From contig NZ_FCOQ01000012.1 of NCBI RefSeq assembly GCF_900021165.1, positions 333,147 to 397,146 on the forward strand: a stretch of DNA of 64,000 bases, in the 5' to 3' direction. How positions within the stretch are numbered: the stretch's first letter is position 1; each line of letters opens with the position of its first letter. A program made the position numbers and the translations under genes. The DNA is from Paenibacillus phocaeensis (lineage in GTDB: Bacteria > Bacillota > Bacilli > Paenibacillales > Paenibacillaceae). The notes beneath the pieces are model-generated. The model searched no databases. It had not been told where the DNA came from and saw only the letters and a program-made list of their open reading frames with translations. Shown piece by piece: positions 42,849-51,000 of this stretch.

Positions 42849-43279
42849 CTATTTATGTGTTTTTTCAAAAATATCAAATATAATATGTCCTGACTTTTTA
42901 TCATAATTCCCTAGAGCCCTATATGCACCAAAGTCCCCCTTTACCACTAAATAATTTCACACCATTCGAGCCCTCTGCTCCAACTAGCCCTTTTTTCATT
43001 GCATTTGAGAATTTCATTATATGTTGATCGTTTAATCCAAGTTTTTGTTGCATTGCTAGAAGCAGCACCTATTTTTGAGCCTTTGGAGTTCACTGTAAAC
43101 ATCCCGATAGAAAGACCTATAATAGCCTCTGCTCTTTCTGCATTTTTCTCATACATTTCTAATAATTCAGCTTTGGCCCACGATGCGTTTTCCGGTGTGT
43201 TCTCTTCTTCAATGTAATGATTTCCTGTAGCCAAATTGAATAAGTATTTAAATCTATTGTTTTCGTCCAATACACTCAT
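42849..43279 (-). pseudogene. Frameshifted toxin-tip-like gene of the fourth cassette
   Basis: The first frame (43279-42947, 110 aa) runs LLEMYEKNAERAEAIIGLSI, GSKIGAASSNATKTWIKRST, RASWSRGLEWCE and stops. A -1 shift at about 42955 opens NYLVVKGDFGAYRALGNYDK and continues to GHIIFDIFEKTHK with a stop at 42849, just before the next gene. One base loss after LEWCE explains both parts. No RHS core precedes it. The toxin class is not recognised. Confidence 0.6.
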
Positions 43280-43491
43280 AGGATAGGACCCATAACATCC
43301 CCCTTACAAAAATTTATTGCCGGCATTCCCACAATGGTTCCAAACCCATAGCTTCGCTTGTGATGTGAGGTCAATGCCTCTACCAGCTCAAACATGGTCA
43401 TTGGTGATAGTGGGAGAACAGTTTTTATGACGGGGTCAACGCCCCTAAAAGAGCCTCGTTCTCCCGGCTTCCCCCATCGTAAAATGCCCAT
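43280..43491. other. Unassigned DNA between cassettes three and four
   Basis: About 210 bp, GC-richer than its surroundings, with a 75-codon frame (43276-43503, -) lacking an RBS or known motif. It may be a fragment of an inserted element that replaced the RHS core of cassette four. Confidence 0.3.
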
Positions 43492-43496
43492 AAAAA

Positions 43497-43526
43497 AGGC
43501 CAACCAGAAATAACTGGTTAACCTGA
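43497..43526 (-). terminator. Terminator after the beta-propeller gene
   Basis: Stem AACCAG / CTGGTT with TTTTTTATG after it on the minus strand. A second hairpin (AGGC-GCAT / ATGC-GCCT) lies at 43541-43561, nearer the stop at 43578. Confidence 0.75.
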
Positions 43527-43577
43527 TAATACGAAAAGAGGCCGCATAAATGCAGCCTAAAATGAAACGTAATTAAG

Positions 43578-44747
43578 TTACCCAATACAATACAAATATC
43601 CGTGATTTTTTAAAGGAATATTTGTCGTAATATACACCTTATTCCCTTGTCCCAAGCATGGACTTGTTACCTCTCCGGGAAGGTATACCTCACTGATCAA
43701 CTCACCCGTTTCATTTAATAAGGTCATTTTTGAGACTAGCCCCTTTTTGGCATCTCTTGGAATATTTCCTCCCGAAGATGCAATGATCAATTTATTATCG
43801 TTGGATATCAGCGGAGGATGGCCAATGGTACCCTCAATTCTACTCTCCCACAACAGAGATTGACTCTTTACATCAATGGCTTGAAATCTATACTCACTTC
43901 CTGCAATATAGATGATTCCATCCCTACTTATTACAGGAGATCCCCATAGTGAGTAGTCTTCTTTTTCTGGAAAAGCCCATACACATTCTCCTAGACTATT
44001 CAACTTCAAGAGCTTCATATTTTCATTTATAGAACCAGTGGTCAGATATGAGTCGTCAGATAAAACAATTGGAATTACCCCAATACCCGCTCCCGTTTCC
44101 TTCCTCCAAACCTTTTGTCCGCTCAAATTCAAACAGTGTATAAGCCCCCCCTCGTTTATTAGAATATGTCCTTTTGAGGTTATTACTGGCGAACACGACA
44201 ATAAATAATCTGTACTGGTTGTCCATTGGATAATACCATCAGGATTTATACAGCACATCTGCTTTCCGTAAGTTGTTACATAAATGTTCCCCGCACTATC
44301 CAACATAGGAGGATATGAAATCAGTTGATTCAGTTCACATTTCCATTCGACTATAGCATCAGCAGAAATGGCATAGAGGTAGCTCATTTCGGAGTCATCA
44401 TTCATCTTAGCCGCAACATATATTCTCTGGTCTGCACCAATTGCTGGGCTACTAAGTTCTGAACCCAATTTTAATTTCCATACAAGTTCGCCCTCAGAAG
44501 AATAACAATACAGATCTCCTGACAGTGATCCAAAATAAATCTCTCCATTTCTACCAAGAACTGCAGAACATTCTTGAAGGCTAGATGGAACTTTTACTTT
44601 CCACTGGATTTTTAATTCGTTTGGAGCACTAATTAGCGAATGTCTTACCCAATTGGTTTGGGAAGGTTGATAGGCGTATACATCATAGCCACCTTCCATA
44701 AAACCACCGATTGTTTGATTCTGATTAAACAGAACGCGCTTTTCCAT
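43578..44747 (-). CDS. PQQ-type beta-propeller protein, candidate immunity protein of the third cassette
   Basis: 389-aa protein without signal peptide, made of about seven blades of the PQQ/pyrrolo-quinoline-like repeat. Typical blade pieces are GRNGEIYFGSLSGDLYCYSS, DSAGNIYVTTYGKQMCCINP, DGIIYIAGSEYRFQAIDV and NKVYITTNIP, each with an outer Trp (LVWKLKL, IQWTTS, KVWRKE, CVWAFP, LLWESR). The start follows AGAGGTGA 24 bp after the stop of the PD-(D/E)XK toxin cassette, the normal place for the immunity gene, and a terminator follows. Immunity function is inferred only from position; immunity proteins are usually half this size. Confidence 0.75.
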   Translation of the reverse strand: MEKRVLFNQNQTIGGFMEGGYDVYAYQPSQTNWVRHSLISAPNELKIQWKVKVPSSLQECSAVLGRNGEIYFGSLSGDLYCYSSEGELVWKLKLGSELSSPAIGADQRIYVAAKMNDDSEMSYLYAISADAIVEWKCELNQLISYPPMLDSAGNIYVTTYGKQMCCINPDGIIQWTTSTDYLLSCSPVITSKGHILINEGGLIHCLNLSGQKVWRKETGAGIGVIPIVLSDDSYLTTGSINENMKLLKLNSLGECVWAFPEKEDYSLWGSPVISRDGIIYIAGSEYRFQAIDVKSQSLLWESRIEGTIGHPPLISNDNKLIIASSGGNIPRDAKKGLVSKMTLLNETGELISEVYLPGEVTSPCLGQGNKVYITTNIPLKNHGYLYCIG

Positions 44748-44771
44748 TTAGTCACCTCTCAAATTTAGTAC

Positions 44772-46082
44772 TTAAGGAAACACCGGAAGTGGAGAAGGTA
44801 CTCTAGGAATCGGTACAGGAATCGGCATCATTTCCACCGTAGGTATGATCCCATTTTCAAAATCAGCAAGGTGGTCCTTAACGATTTGATATACTCTTGA
44901 TGAACTCATAGAGACCTCCTTATTTCCTTTCTTTTTATAAAAAGAATATAATGCGTATCCTCTTTCCGGAAATTCGATCATCATATAAATATCATTATAG
45001 ATAGGAATATCTCTGATAGTCTGTAATTTCATACCTTCAGTCAAATTACCTTCAGTTTTGTATAACTCCAGTTGGTCCTTAGGATCTTTTCCGTACTTAG
45101 GCTTCACCTCCCATACCAATTTATTAGACCTTACGACTAAATCTGCTTCATACTTAACTGCTTTTTTAATGATACCTAATACGGTTGTTTTCTGTGTAGT
45201 TGATTTAACTTCATATTCAAGAGTTGCATTAAGCTTATTATTATCTTGGTACAATTTTCTTGAAACATGTAACTGTGCAATTTCATGAAACGCCAGCCAT
45301 GGATTTTCACCATTTAAGGTAATAACTGTAGATGATAATACCTCATCACTATAAGCTTTAGTTCGGAAGTATTTTAGTGAATCCAAGTATCTTAATTTCG
45401 ACACTGCCATATTTCCGCTCGGATCCACATAAATCAACGGATTATTCTCCACATACGAATACCGATTCAAACTTAGCGGATTATCGATGCTACCTTCATA
45501 CGGATCCTTCGACACGAATCTTCCCGCGTTCGGGTCGTACCAGCGGGCGCGGAGGTATTGCAGATCTGTCGTGTTGTCCCAGTACTCGCCGGAATAACGG
45601 AACACGTTCGGCACCGTCTCTTCTTCCGTTTCCGGGTTACCCCAGATGTCGTAGGTGTAGGTGTTGAGTTGGTTGCCTTGGCTGTCGGTCAGGCCGACAA
45701 CGTCGCCGTGGCCGTTGAGCTGGTAGTATTGCACCTCGCCTGTCTTTTGATCCACGCGAGACCACAAGAGTCCGCTCAGATCGTAGATGTAGGTGTAGCT
45801 TACGCTTGGCGTTCCGCCGCTGACGTTCGCTTCGGCGATCAGCTTGGCTTCCTCATCATAATAATACCGGGTTCGGTCGGTCCCTTCCACACACTCATAG
45901 AGTAAGCCATCGCCGTTATAGGTGTAGTTCACTTCTTTGCCGTTTTCCAGCTTCACCTTCGTTAAGCGGTTCAGGCTGTCGAAGGTGAAATTTGCGTTTG
46001 TTAGGCCCCGAAGTTCCCGGCCTTCCACGGTCAACGGATTGCCACTTGTAGGCGGTTTTTTTCTTGCTATTACCCAACCCAC
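44772..46082 (-). CDS. Orphan RHS-core fragment fused to a PD-(D/E)XK nuclease toxin tip (cassette three)
   Basis: 436-aa frame. Residues ~17-222 are a copy of the end of the RHS core, from GRELRGLTNANFTFDSLNRL to LQYLRARWYDPNAGRFVSKD and NPLIYVDPSG. The ~214-residue tip has a nuclease pattern: Glu in AFHEIAQLHV, then YEADLVVRSNKLVWEVKPKY (D-x-EVK) and DQLELYK, so a DNase of the PD-(D/E)XK class is likely. The tip ends in a Pro-rich tail. The GTG start has no good RBS, there is no signal peptide, and a strong terminator lies 20 bp upstream, so it is probably a silent tip that could be recombined onto the main RHS gene. Confidence 0.8.
   Translation of the reverse strand: MGWVIARKKPPTSGNPLTVEGRELRGLTNANFTFDSLNRLTKVKLENGKEVNYTYNGDGLLYECVEGTDRTRYYYDEEAKLIAEANVSGGTPSVSYTYIYDLSGLLWSRVDQKTGEVQYYQLNGHGDVVGLTDSQGNQLNTYTYDIWGNPETEEETVPNVFRYSGEYWDNTTDLQYLRARWYDPNAGRFVSKDPYEGSIDNPLSLNRYSYVENNPLIYVDPSGNMAVSKLRYLDSLKYFRTKAYSDEVLSSTVITLNGENPWLAFHEIAQLHVSRKLYQDNNKLNATLEYEVKSTTQKTTVLGIIKKAVKYEADLVVRSNKLVWEVKPKYGKDPKDQLELYKTEGNLTEGMKLQTIRDIPIYNDIYMMIEFPERGYALYSFYKKKGNKEVSMSSSRVYQIVKDHLADFENGIIPTVEMMPIPVPIPRVPSPLPVFP
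45418..46044. repeat. RHS-core copy, direct repeat of 48668-49294
   Basis: About 627 bp nearly identical, without length change, to the core end of the main RHS gene. Homology starts at the DPSG codons and breaks abruptly at the TTGCC before 46045. Such a long match can drive recombination. Confidence 0.85.
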
Positions 46083-46101
46083 TCTCTCATAAAAAGAAAA
46101 A

Positions 46102-46135
46102 CCGATTTTTGCAAGAACAACCTTGCAAAAATCGG
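46102..46135 (-). terminator. Strong terminator between cassettes two and three
   Basis: Perfect 14-bp stem CCGATTTTTGCAAG / CTTGCAAAAATCGG, 6-base loop, with TTTTTCTTTTT on the minus strand. Confidence 0.92.
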
Positions 46136-46181
46136 CCTTATACTTACATAAAAGACAGAGTAATGGAATCAGAACTTCTAT

Positions 46182-46574
46182 TTAGAAGCCTAAGGTTACT
46201 TCTCCTTCATGGAAAAATTCTATTACATACTCTGTTGGACAATAGATCCAAGTGTCAGACCCTACTGCCGTTACATCATCAATACAATCAAGAGCCCTCT
46301 GTAATTCAGTTTTTACACATGTAGCATCAGAATAATTCCAAAGCAGAAAGACAATATTATTCAAATGATCGGGATATTTTTTATTTAAAATCTTTAAAGA
46401 TTCTTGAGGGAAATGTATTTTATATTTCTCTTTAATCTTATCCCAGTCTATTCTCCCCCATGATGTAACAGGATAATTCTTTACAAGATGCTTAAAAAGC
46501 TCCTGCGTTTTTTCTGAAGACATAATTTCCACTTTATCTCCCAGAGCCTGGATACATTCTTCAAATAATGTCAT
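46182..46574 (-). CDS. Putative immunity protein of the second cassette
   Basis: 130-aa acidic cytosolic protein (MTLFEECIQALGDKVEIMSS, WDKIKEKYKIHFPQESLKIL, NNIVFLLWNYSDATCVKTEL, STWIYCPTEYVIEFFHEGE-like end). It has GGAGG before the ATG, begins 8 bp after the toxin-tip stop and is followed by a terminator: the standard layout of an immunity gene. The named family is not certain. Confidence 0.7.
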   Translation of the reverse strand: MTLFEECIQALGDKVEIMSSEKTQELFKHLVKNYPVTSWGRIDWDKIKEKYKIHFPQESLKILNKKYPDHLNNIVFLLWNYSDATCVKTELQRALDCIDDVTAVGSDTWIYCPTEYVIEFFHEGEVTLGF

Positions 46575-46582
46575 GGTACCTC

Positions 46583-47536
46583 CTATTTTTGAAGATGCTT
46601 AAGTAACGAATTAAATGTTTTTTCATCTCCCTCAAAGGGAATGACCAGTTTTATAGCATTCTTCCCTTTGCCATTACGGTAATCTTCTATATTTATGTGT
46701 GTCCCCTTCTGTGGATCATAATCAAGTCTCCATAGGAGTTTCCCATCAGATGATTGTCTCCCTACTACTTTACCATAACCAGCACTACTAGGTAATCTCC
46801 CAATAACAGCTTTGGAATCGGAACCTAAATCACCCACAATGTCTAGAGCTAAATTCCTAGCATCTTCATATGATTTGAGGGTAGAGTCAAGTGTTTTCTC
46901 AACACCATTTCCAGTGAAATTAATTACCCTCTCTATTTTCCTCCCTTCTTTGCTGGTTAACTTTATTAAAAGTTTCCCACCTTTAAAAAACTTAGAAACC
47001 GGTATAAAACCAGCAGCAGCAAGGGTTTTGTCAAAATAGGATGAATTAGGATCGAGCAATGTATTAATATCATCTATTACTAGAAAATTAGCTACAGCCA
47101 TTGAAGCTTCAATTGTACCTGCCTTTGCTTCCTTCAAGCACGTACTAATCCCTACACTTGCACAATGTTTTGCAATTTTTGTATTGCTATACCATGTTCC
47201 TGTATGAAAAAATTTATTCCCGCTCGGATCCACATAAATCAACGGATTATTCGCCACATACGAATACCGATTCAAACTTAGCGGGTTATCGATGCTACCT
47301 TCATACGGATCCTTCGATACGAATCTTCCCGCGTTCGGGTCGTACCAGCGGGCGCGCAGGTATTGCAGATCCGTCACGTTATCCCAATACTCTCCCGAAT
47401 AACGAAAGACGTTTGGAACCGTCTCTTCTTCGGTTTCCGGGTTGCCCAGATGTCGTGGGTATAGGTTTCTTTGCCGTTTTCCAGCTTCACCTTCGTTAAG
47501 CGATTCAGGCTGTCGAAGGTGAACTCCGCGCTCGTT
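46583..47536 (-). pseudogene. Orphan RHS-core fragment plus predicted nuclease tip (cassette two), core broken
   Basis: The core piece (47536-47216) shows EFTFDSLNRLTKVKLENGKE joined directly to TYTHDIW, so ~100 residues of the core are deleted, and a 1-base loss in the TGG-GGC-AAC stretch shifts the frame. The intact part starts at 47377 (LQYLRARWYDPNAGRFVSKD to DPSG) and continues into a ~210-residue tip. The tip ends GYGKVVGRQSSDGKLLWRLD, THINIEDYRNGKGKNAIKL, PFEGDEKTFNSLLKHLQK, a pattern common at the ends of polymorphic toxins and predicted to be an RNase-like (BECR-type) domain. Not expressed as a secreted protein in this form. Confidence 0.75.
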
Positions 47537-47588
47537 TTTTCAATCTCACTTCATTTAGCTCTTTAATTTACCTAAATCAAAACTGAAA

Positions 47589-47625
47589 AGCCGACCTTCG
47601 AGAGAAAATCTCCTTACGGTCGGCT
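47589..47625 (-). terminator. Terminator after the first immunity gene
   Basis: Stem AGCCGACC / GGTCGGCT with inner GAGA-N-TCTC pairing; on the minus strand followed by TTTTCAGTTTT. Confidence 0.85.
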
Positions 47626-47641
47626 CTAATGCCTAAAAAGC

Positions 47642-48067
47642 TCAAATAAATCTCTTTAAACCTTCAATATCATCAGTTAACCATTGCTTAGTATCAACTA
47701 GCTCAATTACTTTTTTTGTAGCTCGAGCTATAGATTTTTGAAGAAGTCTAAAATCTGTTTCTAGCGTTGAAATTACTTCTTCACCAACTTTTTTTCTTCT
47801 TAAAAAACTTAACGCTGCTTTTTCATGATTTTTTATACATCTTACAAAAAACGGGCCATCCATAAAGTTAAACTCTGCTGTGGTACCTGCAGTAGCACAT
47901 TCAAGTGTTTTCAATGAATTGTTCCACCACGTTAAGATCACTACCACAAAGTCGCTCCAATGTAACTCAGGAAAATACATATCCTCAATTTGAAAATAGA
48001 TTTGTCCTGTAATAGTTCCAGAGTTATTTATATCAATAGTTGATTCATTAATAATAACACTAAGCAT
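47642..48067 (-). CDS. Immunity protein for the EndoU-like toxin
   Basis: 141-aa cytosolic protein. ATG 48067 has AGGGGGTG upstream and lies 10 bp after the RHS stop; the frame to 48106 overlaps the toxin and has no RBS. Sequence features are FPELHWSDFVVVILTWWNNS, FNFMDGPFFVRCIKNHEKAA and KQWLTDDIEGLKRFI. It is the only gene between the active RHS toxin and a terminator, so it is the obvious immunity protein. A frameshifted relative lies at 41663-41975. Confidence 0.8.
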   Translation of the reverse strand: MLSVIINESTIDINNSGTITGQIYFQIEDMYFPELHWSDFVVVILTWWNNSLKTLECATAGTTAEFNFMDGPFFVRCIKNHEKAALSFLRRKKVGEEVISTLETDFRLLQKSIARATKKVIELVDTKQWLTDDIEGLKRFI

Positions 48068-48077
48068 TTTACACCCC

Positions 48078-51000
48078 CTACTTAGAAACAGGGTAGGCTG
48101 TTTCAATAGTTTTCGTTTTTGTATTCACCCACATCTCAATAGTAATGCCATTGGATTCCCCTCTAACAAGAACACGGTCACCCTGAGTTTGAATTTTTTT
48201 AGATTTAGAATAAGCATTTTGAATTGCCTTTTCTATTTGCGATTTACTCATATTATCAGGGAATAAATCCTTTAATTTACTCTGCTTTGCACGAGCCCCC
48301 CCTTTAGTATGACCAGAGATTATATGATCAATATCAATTTTTATAGATTTATAAGATGGAAGATTAATTGGTTTAATTGGTTTAATACGTTTAGTATCCT
48401 TTATTATATCCTTACTTAAGTCTACTGTCTTTTCTGTCTTTTTGACAACTTTAAATGCCTTGAATATGGGAATCATCTGAATAAGCGTCCCACCTTTTTC
48501 GAGACCACTTGCATCTTTGCTCATTAAGGTTTTGGCATCGTCCAGATAAACAATATCAAAGGCCTGTTGTCCTCCCTTGATCTGCGCATCAAGGTTCGTC
48601 TTACAATTTTCCATATCTACAGCACAAGTTAATGAAGGAGTCGGTCCCATAGGCATGATATACTGCCCACTCGGATCCGTATAGATTAGAGGATTATTCG
48701 CCACATACGAATACCGATTCAAACTTTGCGGATTATCGATGCTACCTTCATACGGATCCTTCGATACGAATCTTCCCGCGTTCGGGTCGTACCAGCGGGC
48801 GCGGAGGTATTGCAGATCTGTCGTGTTGTCCCAGTACTCGCCGGAGTAGCGGAAGACGTTCGGCACCGTCTCTTCTTCGGTTTCCGGGTTGCCCCAGATG
48901 TCGTAGGTGTAGGTGTTGAGTTGGTTGCCTTGGTTGTCGGTCAGGCCGACAACGTCGCCGTGGCCATTGAGCTGGTAATATTGCACCTCGCCCGTGGCCT
49001 GGTCTACGCGAGACCATAAACGTCCGCTCAGGTCGTAGAGATAAGTATACGTCACGCTTGGCGTGCCGCCGTTAACGTTGGCCTCGGCGATTAGTTTGGC
49101 GTCCTCATCATAATAATACCGGGTTCGGTTGGTCCCTTCCACTCGCTCATAGAGCAAGCCATCCCCGTTATAGATGTAGCTCACTTCTTTGCCGTCTTCC
49201 GTCTTCACCTTCGTTAAGCGGTTCAAGCCGTCAAAGGTGAACTCCGCATTCGTTAAGCCTCGGAGTTCCCGGCCTTCCACGGTCAACTGATTGCCGCGTT
49301 CATCGTAAGCGTATTTTTTGCTTTTTAGCCCGCTTTCGGTCTGAATTCGGTTCAGCGGATCGTACGTAAAGGTATCGACAGCACCGTTTTGCGTACGGCT
49401 GGTGATGTTCTTGTTAAGGTCATAATCATACTTAAACGTATGCCCGGTAGCTACACTCAGCTTGGCCAAGCCATATACCGCTTCGGTTGCGGTCGCGGAG
49501 TTTTCTTCTGCATTTACCGCCGCTTTCTTTGCAGTGGCCGCAGCTCCAGCGTCTACCGTCATCCCCGTCAGATCATAACCTTCATAGCTGTAAGACGTGC
49601 TTGGTCCATTAACTGATGCGCCTTGCTCCAGCAATCCGTTGGCCTTGTAATCGAATGTAATCCGGTCGATTTCCGACAAAGCCGTTGGGGCGGCCGCCAA
49701 CGCCGACTTTCGAATCCCCGCTTCATTTCGCACGACGCCCAATGTGCTGACCCGGTTCATTTTATCTAACGTGTAGCTTGCGCCAGCTGCTTTCCCCGTG
49801 GCGTCCGTCAGCGTATAGCCTGTCCGCATTTGCTTATTGTAGCTATAGTCGATACGCGTGCCATCCGGATATCGAATGTACGTCAAGGATCCGTCGGCCG
49901 GATCGTAGCTGTATGTCGTACTCCCCGTGGCATCGGTCATTCCCGTACGGCGACCCATCGCGTCATAGGCATACTGAATCTTTTGATCCGGGACCGTAAT
50001 CTGGGTAAGCAAGTTATCGCTGTTATATTGATACTCCGTAAACCGGCTCGAGTGATCCAGCGATTTGCTCAGATTCCCCTTGGAATCATAGAAAAAGGCC
50101 TCTACCAAGTGTTCTTCGTTTATTTGGCGGATCAGACTGCCCGCTTCGTTGTACTCTTTCTCCACGTAAGTGTTGTCCGGGTACTCGATCTTGACCAGAT
50201 TGCCGGCCAAGCTGTACGTGTATTTCGTAACGCGCTGCTCCGGATCGGTTACGGTCACGATCCGTCCCAGAGCGTCATACTGATTGAGGGTTTGCTGTCC
50301 CTTGCCGTCGGTCACGGACACCGCATTCCCTTCCAAATCATAGGCGGTTTGTTGCAGAGCGGTAAAGGTTCCGTCTTTCCATTCTTCCACGGCCACCGTG
50401 TTCCCGAGTAAATCCAGCTTCTGCCGCTGCTTAACTCCGGCTGGGTCCGTGTAGGTCACCGTGCGGTTCACCATATCATAACTGGTTTCATCCTGCGAAC
50501 CGTCAGCATAAAGCGTCTGGGTTGGTCGGCTGAACCCGTCATAAGTGAATTTCGTGATGTTTTGTTCAGCATCGATTTGCTGGTCCATGTTCCCCGCTTC
50601 ATCATAGGTGTACTCGAAGATGGCGTCATCCACCACTTCTTTAACCAAACGGCCAAACGGGTCGTATTTCTCCAAGGTGACGATGCCTTCCGGTCCGGTC
50701 GTCGTTACGGTATTATGGTCGTCGTCATACTGAACCGCTGTCTTGGTCTGGTCGCTGTACAACGTCTCGATCATCCGGCCAAGCGCATCGTACGTATAGG
50801 TCGTGACCGCACCTGCTTCATCTTCCGCCGTAAGGAGCTCGCCCGCCGCCGTATAGGTAAAGTTCTGCTTTGATTCGGTGGAAGTCCCGTCAACGGCGTG
50901 GATCACCCTCGATTGCTTGGTGAGCAAGTGCTTCCCATAAGGAGACGCATAGGAATAGTTGACCGTATTCGTCCGTTTATCGTCCTTGACTTTCGATACG

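Noticed and set aside
43276-43503. 75-codon minus-strand frame between cassettes
   Set aside because: No RBS and no domain; the sequence could be an element remnant but I could not identify it.
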